51,140 nt of DNA from Lachnospiraceae bacterium (GCA_017556805.1 JAFYMC010000004.1:1-51140); one strand, 5' to 3'. Positions 36,264 to 44,875 are shown, numbered from the stretch's first letter. The notes: a model not told the origin generated them from the letters alone. Made by a program: numbers and translations.

Positions 36264-37586
36264 ATGAGAAAAGGATTATTTGCAGCATTGACGATATTGT
36301 GCCTTGCAGCCTTTGCCGGATGTTCAAAGGACAAGCCGGGTGAACCGGAGGCGACAAAAGGAGTGGCATCGGAAACAACGTTTGTATCCGAGGACTATAT
36401 CCCGGGAAGCGAAGCGCTTCGGAAGACGGACAAGGGAATTTATTATTACAACAAGAAACTGAATGCCTTCCGGTATATTGATTTCGGGACGGGAAACGAG
36501 ATGTATCTTTGCAATAAACCGGAGTGCAGGCATGACGGCAATACCTTTTGCGTTGCCACAAATCAAAACTATACTATAGACAGATTTTGTATTTATAACG
36601 GAAAAATCATAGCGACGGGAGTGGAGGAGACCGATACGGAGTATTTGTATAAGGTATTTACCATAGCCCTTGACGGTTCGGAGATGAACGAGATTGCGAC
36701 TTACCATACGGCGGTTAAAAACGGATCGGCCGGAGGCGTTTCCGAACGGAACGGTGTTCTTTATGTACACCGGAACAAGGTATTGTTAAGGCTTGCTATC
36801 CCGGGACAGGAGGGGCTGGAGGACAGTGCGCAGTACGGGACTGCAATCCTGGATTTGAATACAAAGGAGATAACCTGGTTGGACGAGGAGCCGGTCAGTA
36901 AAGATAATGTATCGGTTACGGATATCTTCCCACAGGGGGATTATTTCTACTACTGCCAAAAAGAAGGTAAGAAGACGGTACTGCACCGGTATCGCATTAC
37001 CGACGGAATCCATGAAACTTTTAAGCTTTTGACAGGGTTTAAGGGGATTTACACGGTGTTGGGGGAAAACATTTTTTATTCGAAGGGAAACGGAGATGTA
37101 CTTTGTGTCCACCATATAAATACGGGTGAAAATGAGGAGAAGCCGTTGTCAAGGACGCATATAAAATATGCGTGGGACGGAACCGGAGAGGAAGAAGAGT
37201 GGAAGTATAGAATTACGGATTTACTGACGGATGGAACCTATCTTTACATTCCGGAACCTACGAGCTCCTTTGTGAGTAATGAACCGGATGCCGGTGGCGT
37301 GGCGGAATGGACGGAGGCATGTCTTAATATTTTTGACGGCAACGGAACTGTGGTGAACTCCCATGACCTAGTAGAAGAACTGCAGTGTGAAGCAAACGGG
37401 GAAGCGGTATACGGTGAGACTGAGGATTTGTATTTTACGGGAGAAGAGGTTTATTGCAGAATGCGTTCGGAGAATGAAGCTAACTATGATAAGAACTATA
37501 TTTTTAAGTGTAAACGCAGTGATTTGCTGGAGGGTAATCCGAAGTTTGAGTATGTAGTGGAAACGGAGTCGGGGGTCTGGTATTAG
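36264..37586 (+). CDS. Array lipoprotein 7
   Basis: A 440-aa paralogue. Signal MRKGLFAALTILCLAAFAGC (Cys20), then SKDKPGEPE. Signature LCNKPECRHDGNTFCVATN with Cys83, Cys88, His90, Cys96. It keeps IALDGSEMNEIATY, VHRNKVL, QYGTAILDLNTKEI, LDEEPV and GDYFYYCQKEGKK. The C-terminus is FKCKRSDLLEGNPKFEYVV. The ATG at 36264 follows GGAGG by about eight bases. It lies 26 nt before the ABC ATPase, so array and transporter probably share a transcript. Confidence 0.8.
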   Translation: MRKGLFAALTILCLAAFAGCSKDKPGEPEATKGVASETTFVSEDYIPGSEALRKTDKGIYYYNKKLNAFRYIDFGTGNEMYLCNKPECRHDGNTFCVATNQNYTIDRFCIYNGKIIATGVEETDTEYLYKVFTIALDGSEMNEIATYHTAVKNGSAGGVSERNGVLYVHRNKVLLRLAIPGQEGLEDSAQYGTAILDLNTKEITWLDEEPVSKDNVSVTDIFPQGDYFYYCQKEGKKTVLHRYRITDGIHETFKLLTGFKGIYTVLGENIFYSKGNGDVLCVHHINTGENEEKPLSRTHIKYAWDGTGEEEEWKYRITDLLTDGTYLYIPEPTSSFVSNEPDAGGVAEWTEACLNIFDGNGTVVNSHDLVEELQCEANGEAVYGETEDLYFTGEEVYCRMRSENEANYDKNYIFKCKRSDLLEGNPKFEYVVETESGVWY

Positions 37587-37612
37587 GAAAGTAAGAGAGG
37601 AGGCAGTTGATT

Positions 37613-38374
37613 GTGCTGGAATTAATTAATGTAACCAAAAAGTACGGCAACAAGACCGCATTAAATGATCTGAGTGTGAAGTTTGAGACCGGAGTCTACG
37701 GGCTTCTAGGGGCCAACGGTGCGGGCAAGTCCACCATGTTGAATCTGATTACGGACAACATTCCCCGGACCTCCGGAGAGATTTTGTATAACGGAAAGGA
37801 TATTCTGTCCCTGGGGAGAGGCTACCGCAAGAGAGTGGGCTACACCCCGCAGCTACAGGGTATGTACGAGGATTTCACGGCGAGGGATTTTCTGCATTAC
37901 ATAGGGGCGTTGAAGGGAATGAAGCGGGGAGCTTGTAAGAAGCAGACGGAGCAGTTCCTGGATATTGTTTGTCTGGCGGGGGATGCCCATCATAAGCTGG
38001 GTTCCTTTTCCGGCGGTATGCGGCAACGTGTGCTTTTGGCGGCGGCTATGCTGGACGAGCCGGAAATCTTGATTCTGGACGAGCCGACGGCGGGCCTTGA
38101 TCCGACCCAGCGTATTCGTCTGAGGGATTATATCGCATCCGTGGCGACAGAGCGGACAGTACTTCTGGCGACCCATGTCATCGGAGATATCGAGACCATT
38201 GCGAAAAAGGTGCTGTTGCTTCATCACGGAACCCTTTGCCGGTTTGCTCCGATTCCGGAGCTTTTGTCGGAGGCGGAGCGGCTCATGACAGAGAAAGGAC
38301 AATTACCGGCGCATGCGCTAACCTTGGAGGATGTGTATTTGTTCCATGCCGACGAACAACTGACGGAAAACTAG
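37613..38374 (+). CDS. ABC transporter ATP-binding protein
   Basis: A 253-aa stand-alone ABC ATPase. Walker A GANGAGKST (33-41), Q-loop in YTPQLQGMYEDF, signature SFSGGMRQR, Walker B ILILDEPTAGLDP and H-loop LATHVIGD. The type that pairs with ABC-2 permeases is clear from GLLGANGAGKST and the LDPTQR D-loop. I prefer GTG 37613 (MLELINVTKKYG); a TTG six bases earlier is possible, with GGAGG upstream of both. It partners with the permease 12 nt downstream. Confidence 0.92.
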   Translation: MLELINVTKKYGNKTALNDLSVKFETGVYGLLGANGAGKSTMLNLITDNIPRTSGEILYNGKDILSLGRGYRKRVGYTPQLQGMYEDFTARDFLHYIGALKGMKRGACKKQTEQFLDIVCLAGDAHHKLGSFSGGMRQRVLLAAAMLDEPEILILDEPTAGLDPTQRIRLRDYIASVATERTVLLATHVIGDIETIAKKVLLLHHGTLCRFAPIPELLSEAERLMTEKGQLPAHALTLEDVYLFHADEQLTEN

Positions 38375-38386
38375 GGGGTGACGGGG

Positions 38387-40372
38387 ATGTTAGAGTTAAA
38401 GCGGATTTTGTGGAACGGGAGAACCATGCTGCTGTTCGGAATTCTCCTTCTGCTTCACGGCATTTTCTTTGTGTTCCAATGTAACGAAGAGAAGTCCATT
38501 ACTCCCGTGGGGGAGGAACTGACGGCGTATCTGGACGGGTATGACGATTATATGGCATCGGTACAGGACAATGTAACCATGATGAAGGAGAATCCGTTGT
38601 TTTCTGTGGACGATTCCTTTGTTTACCGAAATCTCATAAAGACCGGCGAGGATTATGCCAAGATTTCGGATATTACGCCGGTGGAAGGAGAGAACCGGGG
38701 TGTCATGGCGGTGCTTCAGTTTACGCTGTCTACCTTTATTTTGCTTCTGGTGGGCGTGTATATTGTGCTGTGCTTTCTGGCGGAGCGGCAGAAAGGGCTG
38801 TATCTTCTGGTGCGTTGTACAGAGCGGGGCCGGACGGTGCTTTCTTTGCAGAGAATCGGGATTTTGTGCCTCGGGGTATTCGGTGCGGCGGTCATTTTGT
38901 ACGGCACGATTTTTGTCATCAGTTCGGTGATTTTTCCGGGCTGTGACATGGGGCGTCCGGTGCAGTCTATCTCGGAGCTTGGCAGTGTTATCGGGCGTTA
39001 TTCCATCGGACAGTATTTTGCTTTGTACGTGTTACGTAAGGCTGTGGGATGCTTGTTTGCCTGTTTGTTACTGTATTTTTGTATGTCGCTGTTTCGTTCC
39101 AGCTTTTGTGTGGTGGCGTTTTTTCTTTTGATGCTGGGTGAATATGCGCTGTACGCCTTTATCATTCCTACGGGCAGATGGAGCGTGTTTAAGTATATCA
39201 ATTTGTATACCTATACCTTTTGCGGAACGGATTATGCCCACTATTACAACCTGAATGTGTTCGGCAAGCCGATGAATATTGTAGGGACCTCCGATTGGTT
39301 TGTTCTCATCGGTACGGTAGTGATGGTGCTTACATGTTTGTTTCAGTATGCGAGACAGTATCCGCGGAGTGAGTATCGTACGCTGAAGGTGATTGAGAAG
39401 CTGCGGGTATTTGTGAGCCGGCATAAGCCGTCCTGTTCTCTTATGACCTGGGAGTTAAAGAAGGTCATGTTTTCCCAGAAGGGCTTGTTTATTATGGCAA
39501 TCCTGATTTATCTGGCCTATTCCGCATCCGTGGAGTCCAATTATATGGACTTCCGCAGTAAATATGTGACCCACTGGTATGAGGATTTTGCGGGGGAGAT
39601 TACGGTGGAAAGTGTGCAGCGGATGTACGATACCAGAACGGAGATGGAGGAGGATATTGCCCGCTGGCAGGCGTCTGTTTTACGCCTGCAAGAAGATAGA
39701 ATGAAAAATCTTATGATGGGAGCGGATACCGCCATGATTGACCGGCTGATTAGCGGACTGGAGGATTCCATTCTGGAAAACGAACGGCAAATCACAGGTC
39801 TGAATGTGGTACTGGAGCAGGCGGAGGACGGTCTGGCGTATTCCCTGAAAACAGGAAACACGGTGATGCTGATTGATTCCGGGGCTTATGAGCTTTTGCT
39901 TCAGAACGATAAACAGACGATTTCAAGGAATTATTTGTATACCCTGCTTACGGTGGTGCTGGTGCTATCCGGTATTATGGCCTGCGAAAAATCCTCTCAT
40001 ATGGAGATGATGCTGCATTCCCTGTATCGGGGCAGAGCACAGACCATGGTCCGCAAGATTGTAATTATGCTTGCCGTTTGTATCGTAGCGACTCTTTCCA
40101 TTCATCTGGTGCAGTATTTCCAAATCGGGGAGGTGCTGAATTTTACCGATAAGGAGGTACTGGTCCAGAGCATTCCGTGTGTTCGGGACTTCCCGTTAGC
40201 CATCACCATTGGGCAGTACCTGTACTTTATCTACGGAGTTCGCGTGGTGATGTCGATGCTTATGGGCAGTACAGTTATGTATCTCAGCAGTAAATTCAGC
40301 CGGATTACCACGCTGGCCTTCGGTGTGTTCTTGCTGATTATCCCGATGGGGCTGGTGGCATTGCGGTTTTAG
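38387..40372 (+). CDS. ABC-2-like permease with two homologous halves
   Basis: A 661-aa permease made of two repeats, each a first TM, an extracytoplasmic domain and several TMs. In half 1 the TMs begin at about 12-30 and 110-132; half 2 begins near 362. Shared landmarks are QS at 193-194 and 594-595, each followed 15 residues on by a Gly in YSIGQY (half 1) or ITIGQY (half 2). Half 1 also has INLYT (271-275) and YNLNV (287-291). The same pattern is found in the kinase at 25929. A predicted coiled coil lies at about 410-480 in half 2. Start ATG 38387 follows AGGGGG. The substrate is unknown. Confidence 0.8.
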   Translation: MLELKRILWNGRTMLLFGILLLLHGIFFVFQCNEEKSITPVGEELTAYLDGYDDYMASVQDNVTMMKENPLFSVDDSFVYRNLIKTGEDYAKISDITPVEGENRGVMAVLQFTLSTFILLLVGVYIVLCFLAERQKGLYLLVRCTERGRTVLSLQRIGILCLGVFGAAVILYGTIFVISSVIFPGCDMGRPVQSISELGSVIGRYSIGQYFALYVLRKAVGCLFACLLLYFCMSLFRSSFCVVAFFLLMLGEYALYAFIIPTGRWSVFKYINLYTYTFCGTDYAHYYNLNVFGKPMNIVGTSDWFVLIGTVVMVLTCLFQYARQYPRSEYRTLKVIEKLRVFVSRHKPSCSLMTWELKKVMFSQKGLFIMAILIYLAYSASVESNYMDFRSKYVTHWYEDFAGEITVESVQRMYDTRTEMEEDIARWQASVLRLQEDRMKNLMMGADTAMIDRLISGLEDSILENERQITGLNVVLEQAEDGLAYSLKTGNTVMLIDSGAYELLLQNDKQTISRNYLYTLLTVVLVLSGIMACEKSSHMEMMLHSLYRGRAQTMVRKIVIMLAVCIVATLSIHLVQYFQIGEVLNFTDKEVLVQSIPCVRDFPLAITIGQYLYFIYGVRVVMSMLMGSTVMYLSSKFSRITTLAFGVFLLIIPMGLVALRF

Positions 40373-40401
40373 TTGCAAGGAACTCGGAAGTATGCTATAC
40401 T
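40373..40401 (+). promoter_or_regulatory. Promoter for the 40444 gene
   Basis: TTGCAA (40373-40378), 17-base spacer, TATACT (40396-40401), directly after the permease stop codon. Confidence 0.75.
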
Positions 40402-40443
40402 TTTCTTGGCAAACAGAGGACAAATGATGTAAGGAGGAAAAAG

Positions 40444-41151
40444 ATGGGGGAAAGCATACTTACGCAAAATAAGCCTGAAGTAAGCGCAGCCAAAAAAGCA
40501 AGAGCTAAGTGGTTGGCGAATTATACGAGAAAATGGATATTGGGGTTGTTGTGGTTGGCGATTCCAAATGCAATTGCAAATGTACTTACTACGAATACAT
40601 ACTTATCGTCCATTGATTTGTTCAACAATATAGGTTGTATCATCGGATATTTATGTGCAATCGTAGAGATTTTCTTCTTGATAAAGCTTCGTCAGGACGA
40701 GGATGAGTATTTTCAATGTGCATTGTTTGGAATGGGAGCAATAATCACATATGGGATTTCTGAAGTGATGTACAGAATAGATGCATCGGGATTGTATTTG
40801 GGTTGGTTATTCTTCGAAGGTGTTGCTGTGGTGTTATCTTGTCTTCGGATGTATCATGAGTGTTCTGCGCATGCAACGGTGATATATAGTGTGGATGATG
40901 ACATTGCAAAAAAGTGGTTAGGCCTTTGGAAGTGGCAAGTAATCGGAAGTGCAGGTACTTTTGTCGGGTCGCTTTTGTTAATATATCAAAGATTGGATAG
41001 GGTATTGATTACGGTAAGGATAGGGCTGTTTTTGGGGACGGTAATGTTAGTTGTATCTGGAATTGCCGCTATCTTCCGAATGATATATTTAGAACAATCG
41101 GCAAAAGCAATGCGCGAGTATGAAAAATACTACACATCATATAATTCGTAA
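40444..41151 (+). CDS. Hypothetical multi-TM membrane protein
   Basis: A 235-aa protein with about six hydrophobic segments (about residues 30-46, 58-78, 95-112, 116-135, 163-182, 190-215) and short polar loops. The N-terminus is basic and cytoplasmic. Parts of it (NVLTTNTYLSSIDLFNNIGCI with a later IVEIFFLIKLRQDEDEY) resemble the C-terminal membrane domain of the 42165 gene (NVLSNENVFGSF... and ILMIRLGREES), so the two may be distant paralogues. No named family. AAGGAGG precedes the ATG. Confidence 0.65.
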   Translation: MGESILTQNKPEVSAAKKARAKWLANYTRKWILGLLWLAIPNAIANVLTTNTYLSSIDLFNNIGCIIGYLCAIVEIFFLIKLRQDEDEYFQCALFGMGAIITYGISEVMYRIDASGLYLGWLFFEGVAVVLSCLRMYHECSAHATVIYSVDDDIAKKWLGLWKWQVIGSAGTFVGSLLLIYQRLDRVLITVRIGLFLGTVMLVVSGIAAIFRMIYLEQSAKAMREYEKYYTSYNS

Positions 41152-41157
41152 GAGAAA

Positions 41158-41212
41158 GGGGCTGTCGCATTTATGATTAAAAATTGTAGGTGCGGTAGCA
41201 CCTTTTTGTTTT
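41158..41212 (+). terminator. Terminator after the 40444 gene, degenerate GGGGCTGTCGCA copy
   Basis: AGGTGC (41188-41193) with GCACCT (41198-41203) and a T-run. The GGGGCTGTCGCA sequence at 41158-41169 can also pair with TGCGGTAGCACC, giving a longer alternative stem. Confidence 0.7.
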
Positions 41213-41333
41213 ATAGAAAATTGCGTAAATTGTTCCAAATGGTGTATGATGAGGTTGAAAAAAGCATGACAAAGAGCGAAAGGAGAGTTTATCCAGAAGG
41301 AACTTATGGAGTAAAGGTTTCTGTTTTGCTTAG

Positions 41334-41393
41334 AATCTCACGGGTTGAAAAGTTAAAATCACACGGGTTGAAAATACAAAATCACACGGGTTG
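41334..41393 (+). repeat. Three tandem 23-bp repeats upstream of the 41467 gene
   Basis: AATCTCACGGGTTG (41334), AATCACACGGGTTG (41357) and AATCACACGGGTTG (41380) recur at exactly 23-bp intervals, separated by AAAA-rich 9-nt spacers. They lie 25 bp upstream of the -35 at 41418. The stretch 41152-41466 is otherwise a terminator and non-coding DNA. Confidence 0.75.
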
Positions 41394-41417
41394 GGAATAA
41401 AATGTGTTGGAATTTGA

Positions 41418-41446
41418 TTGAAGTATGTCGATGGTTATGCTACAGT
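41418..41446 (+). promoter_or_regulatory. Candidate promoter for the 41467 gene
   Basis: TTGAAG (41418-41423), 17-base spacer, TACAGT (41441-41446), about 20 bases before the ATG at 41467, leaving room for the AGGAGGGGG site. Confidence 0.6.
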
Positions 41447-41466
41447 ATAAGCAAGGAGGGGGAACC

Positions 41467-42081
41467 ATGAAAAAGCTTATTATTTCAGTTTGTATAGTGT
41501 TGCTTGCGGTTGCGGGCATTGTGGGCTATCTGTGGTGGCGTGAGGCGAACACCCTTTATCAGGCAGAGCCTCCGGCAAGTTATGTGTCCGAGGCGGAAGG
41601 GGTGACGCTTGCGGAGGGAGAAACGTGGATTCCGTGGAGTGTGGACGTGATTGCGTCGGACCGGTATTATTGGAAGGATTGGAAGCGGCAGTTAAACGGT
41701 ACGGAGTCGGAGACGTTGTATTACGCGTATCAGGAATCCTGGGATGCGTTTGTAGAGACGGCCCATGCCAGAGAGTTAAAACGCTATGAACGGATGCATT
41801 CCGGAGGAGGCGGCATATTTCATTCCTTTAACGATATCTTTTGTATTGTGGAGCAGAACCATGCCGGGCTACAGCCGGAGGTGCAGGCAGTGTCGCAAAT
41901 TGTAGAGGAAAACGGAAAAAGTAAGGTGACACTCTATGTTTCCTATGCGGGGGACGGAGCGGAGGATGCGCTTGTGACATACTATTATATTGTAAAGCTT
42001 CCGCCGGATCTTCCGCGGGTGGACGAAATCGTCATCTGCCCAAGCAGGTCGGACCGGGAGAAAGAGGAGACGACAGAATAA
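41467..42081 (+). CDS. Hypothetical membrane-anchored protein
   Basis: A 204-aa protein with an N-terminal signal anchor (KKLIISVCIVLLAVAGIVGYL, in parts KLIISVCIVLL and AVAGIVGYL; about residues 3-22) and an extracytoplasmic domain (about 30-204) rich in Trp, Tyr and Glu (WSVDVIASDRYYWKDWKRQL). There is no lipobox Cys. No family was recognised. The ATG at 41467 is chosen over an upstream in-frame ATG because AAGGAGGGGG precedes it. Confidence 0.65.
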   Translation: MKKLIISVCIVLLAVAGIVGYLWWREANTLYQAEPPASYVSEAEGVTLAEGETWIPWSVDVIASDRYYWKDWKRQLNGTESETLYYAYQESWDAFVETAHARELKRYERMHSGGGGIFHSFNDIFCIVEQNHAGLQPEVQAVSQIVEENGKSKVTLYVSYAGDGAEDALVTYYYIVKLPPDLPRVDEIVICPSRSDREKEETTE

Positions 42082-42164
42082 ACCGTTTGACGACACGCTG
42101 TAAAAATGATATAATATGCATGTTTTTTGAAGAAAGATAAAGCCGATTATTTTGGAGGGATACG

Positions 42165-43109
42165 ATGGAGAATTCATATTGCGGAAAAGACTGTGACGAT
42201 TGTCTGGACCGGGAGGCGGTAGGCTGCCCGGGATGTAAGAGTGGTCCGGGAAAAGAAGATGGGACCTTATGTGAGATCGCACGTTGCTGTAGCAACAAGT
42301 ATAAGAATTTCTGCGAGGTCTGTGACAGTAATGGGTCTTGTGCAATGTTGGCAAATCGTGAAAACATGATGCAGAAGTGGAACGGAAGCAGAAAGCGTGA
42401 GACGGCAGAGCCGGCGGCTATGTCCGGTGTGGCGGGTGCGGTAAGCGGTACTTATGCGGAGCCGCGAACCAATATCGCGCGAGATAATCATGATGCACCG
42501 TTTGTGAGAAGTCATCTGATTGCGATTTTCTGGTTGTTCCTTTTGGCGGGCTTCGGAAATGTACTGTCCAATGAGAATGTGTTCGGTTCTTTTTCTGTTG
42601 TGATCGGTCTCGGAACCGTTATGAATATCGGTGCCAGTATTGCAACCGCTATTCTGATGATTCGTCTGGGAAGAGAAGAAAGTACCTTTAAGACTGCCGG
42701 TATTTGTGATTTGGTAGCGACGGGATTAATGTTTGTGGCAGAACTGGTTTTGGCGGGTGCTCTTGTAGCAATGGAGTTTTCCGGTCTGGCTGCCGGAGGA
42801 ATCGGTGCGATTCTTGCAATTTTGATGTTGTTGGCAGCGGTAGTACTGGAAATCATTGCAGGCTATAAGTTTTTGGTTGCCTGCGGAAGAATCGTGGAGC
42901 GGAGAGATTTGGCATTGGCAAACCGTTGGCACGTAATGTCCAAGTTGTTTTTCTGGATCTTCGGAGGAATTATTATCCTTCTGATTTTATTGCTTATTAT
43001 GCCGGGAATCGCTTTGATATTGACTATCCTTTTTGCTTTGGGAGTACTGGCCTTCGGCGTATGCGAATATGTATTTTTATATCAGACGGCGAACCGGTTC
43101 CGTATTTAA
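42165..43109 (+). CDS. DUF3795-like Cys-rich domain fused to a membrane domain
   Basis: A 314-aa fusion. The N-terminal 70 residues carry CGKDCDDC, GCPGC, LCEIARCC and FCEVCDSNGSC, a Cys-dense zinc-binding pattern like DUF3795. A polar Ala/Glu linker (about 70-110) leads to a membrane domain with five to six segments (about 118-136, 141-168, 185-210, 215-240, 262-290) and a short tail. DUF3795 function is unknown. GGAGGG precedes the ATG. The membrane domain resembles that of the 40444 gene. Confidence 0.7.
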   Translation: MENSYCGKDCDDCLDREAVGCPGCKSGPGKEDGTLCEIARCCSNKYKNFCEVCDSNGSCAMLANRENMMQKWNGSRKRETAEPAAMSGVAGAVSGTYAEPRTNIARDNHDAPFVRSHLIAIFWLFLLAGFGNVLSNENVFGSFSVVIGLGTVMNIGASIATAILMIRLGREESTFKTAGICDLVATGLMFVAELVLAGALVAMEFSGLAAGGIGAILAILMLLAAVVLEIIAGYKFLVACGRIVERRDLALANRWHVMSKLFFWIFGGIIILLILLLIMPGIALILTILFALGVLAFGVCEYVFLYQTANRFRI

Positions 43110-43133
43110 GTATTGTGTGTAAGGAGAAGTAGT

Positions 43134-44036
43134 ATGTACATAACCAATGTTTTGGATTTAATCGGAAATACCCCGCTGGTGAGCTTAGAGGCTACCACCG
43201 GCCTGCAGATTTATGCAAAGGCAGAGTTTTTTAATCCGGGCGGTAGCATCAAGGACCGTATTGCGCTCAATATGTTAGAGGAAGCGGAAAAAAGCGGTGC
43301 CCTTAAGCCCGGCATGACCATTATCGAGCCGACCTCCGGTAATACCGGAATCGGTCTGGCGCTTTGCGGTGTGCGCAAGGGCTATAAGGTCATTATTGTG
43401 ATGCCGGAGAATATGAGCGACGAGCGGAAGAAGATTATCCGTGCTCTCGGTGCGGAGCTTGTGCTGACACCGCCGGAGCTCAGTATTGACGGTTCTGTGC
43501 AGAAGGCACTGGAGTTGGCATCCTCTTCCGACGAGTATTTTGTGCCGCAGCAGTTTGAGAACCTTGCCAACCCGCAGGCACACTATAAGGGAACCGCACG
43601 GGAGATTGTGGAGCAGCTTGGAAAGAAAATCGATATTTTTGTATCCGGTATCGGCAGCGGCGGTACCTTACAGGGCATCGCAAGTTATCTTTTGGAGCAG
43701 AATCCGGATTGTAAAATCGTAGCGGTAGAACCGAAGAATGTGTCCGCACTTTTAGGTCACGAGCCGGGCCTGCATCAGATTCAGGGCATCGGTGACGGTT
43801 TTGTGCCGGCAGTACTGGATACAAAGATTATTACCGACATCGTGGAAGTATCCGATGACGATGCCATCAACACTGCCAGAGAGCTGGCAAAGGTACAGGG
43901 TCTCTTGGTAGGTACCTCCTCCGGCGCAAACGTCTGGGCAGCAAAGAAAATGGCGGAAAAGTACGGTAAGGATAAGGTCATCGCAACGATTCTGGCAGAC
44001 AGAGCGGAGCGGTATTTCAGTACGTCACTCATCTAA
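43134..44036 (+). CDS. cysK: Cysteine synthase (O-acetylserine sulfhydrylase)
   Basis: A 300-aa fold-type II PLP enzyme that makes cysteine from O-acetylserine and sulfide. The PLP lysine is in NPGGSIKDRIA (about 38-48), followed by the substrate loop EPTSGNTGIGLA, the phosphate-binding GIGSGGTLQG, and a C-terminal GTSSGAN and ERYFST. The ATG at 43134 (MYITNVLDLIGNTPLV) follows AAGGAGA and is the usual start. There is no serine acetyltransferase beside it. Confidence 0.93.
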   Translation: MYITNVLDLIGNTPLVSLEATTGLQIYAKAEFFNPGGSIKDRIALNMLEEAEKSGALKPGMTIIEPTSGNTGIGLALCGVRKGYKVIIVMPENMSDERKKIIRALGAELVLTPPELSIDGSVQKALELASSSDEYFVPQQFENLANPQAHYKGTAREIVEQLGKKIDIFVSGIGSGGTLQGIASYLLEQNPDCKIVAVEPKNVSALLGHEPGLHQIQGIGDGFVPAVLDTKIITDIVEVSDDDAINTARELAKVQGLLVGTSSGANVWAAKKMAEKYGKDKVIATILADRAERYFSTSLI

Positions 44037-44053
44037 GAACGGAGGCGTGTGTA

Positions 44054-44782
44054 TTGGGAGAATATGGGGAAGCAGAATTACAGGTAACAAAAGGCAAAAA
44101 GATCGCGCTCTTCCTGGCAAGCGTCCACATGGTATTTTGCGTAATTATGGTGCTCTCCGGAGTGTATACATTGTGGAGGATGAGCAGACCTTACCCTGTT
44201 GTCGGTAAGGATGCGGTAGCATTAAAGGAAGGGAATATCGTAGAGGTAAAGTACGAGTACGCCTACAATTCGTATTTTGAGTTCGGGCGAGCCTTCGGAA
44301 CGCAGAGCTTTGTGGTGCTGAAGCTATGGGGAGAAGAGGAGTATATCTATGCGGAGACGGACGATTCCTCCAATGGTTTTTGGAAGAATAAAAATTATTT
44401 GAACAGTCCGGAAAAGTTGAAGGATTTTTCCACAGACACTCCCTTATACTTTGTGGGTAAAGTAGGGAAGATAGAGCAGGATTGGCCGGAGTATTTGGTG
44501 CGGCGGATGAATAGGCCGAAGGACGATGAGTTCAGTGTACCGAATCTGCCGGAAAACACCAATATGAAGTATTATGTTTCCTTTTTGAATCCCTACTGGA
44601 TACGGGATACATTACTGATAAAGCTGATGTTTACCGGCGTATCCGCAATTGTCTGGGGTGTGTTCTTTTACCGCTATATGCAGGAAAAGAAAACAATGGA
44701 AGGGCTGCAGCGTCTGAAACGTTTGGAACAGCAGAAAAAGCAGTGCCTGGCGGCGATGAACGATAAGCCGCATGAAAAATGA
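44054..44782 (+). CDS. Hypothetical two-TM membrane protein
   Basis: A 242-aa protein with a first TM (about residues 15-38), an extracytoplasmic beta-rich domain (about 50-180) and a second TM (about 190-212), ending in a Gln/Lys-rich cytoplasmic coiled tail. The layout matches the small TM-domain-TM proteins at 6494 and 4463, but no family is recognised. The start is TTG 44054, eight bases after GGAGG. A terminator follows directly. Confidence 0.65.
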   Translation: MGEYGEAELQVTKGKKIALFLASVHMVFCVIMVLSGVYTLWRMSRPYPVVGKDAVALKEGNIVEVKYEYAYNSYFEFGRAFGTQSFVVLKLWGEEEYIYAETDDSSNGFWKNKNYLNSPEKLKDFSTDTPLYFVGKVGKIEQDWPEYLVRRMNRPKDDEFSVPNLPENTNMKYYVSFLNPYWIRDTLLIKLMFTGVSAIVWGVFFYRYMQEKKTMEGLQRLKRLEQQKKQCLAAMNDKPHEK

Positions 44783-44798
44783 AAAAGATATATCACTT

Positions 44799-44834
44799 CA
44801 AAGAATCTCGCATGCGAGATTCTTTGTTCTTTGT
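44799..44834 (+). terminator. Perfect palindrome terminator
   Basis: A perfect 28-bp palindrome (44799-44826, CAAAGAATCTCGC arm) followed by TTCTTTG. Its symmetry would terminate in either direction. It separates the 44054 gene from the acyltransferase unit. Confidence 0.7.
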
Positions 44835-44875
44835 ATGAGGAGCAGAGGTCTTCTGTTAATAGGAAGAAAGTTCGG

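Noticed and set aside
41334-41393. CRISPR array
   Set aside because: Only three 14-bp repeats with 9-nt spacers; no cas genes and far too short.
41173-41400. 75-codon open frame after the 40444 gene
   Set aside because: It runs through a terminator hairpin and the 23-bp tandem repeats, has no ribosome binding site, and codes for no recognisable protein.
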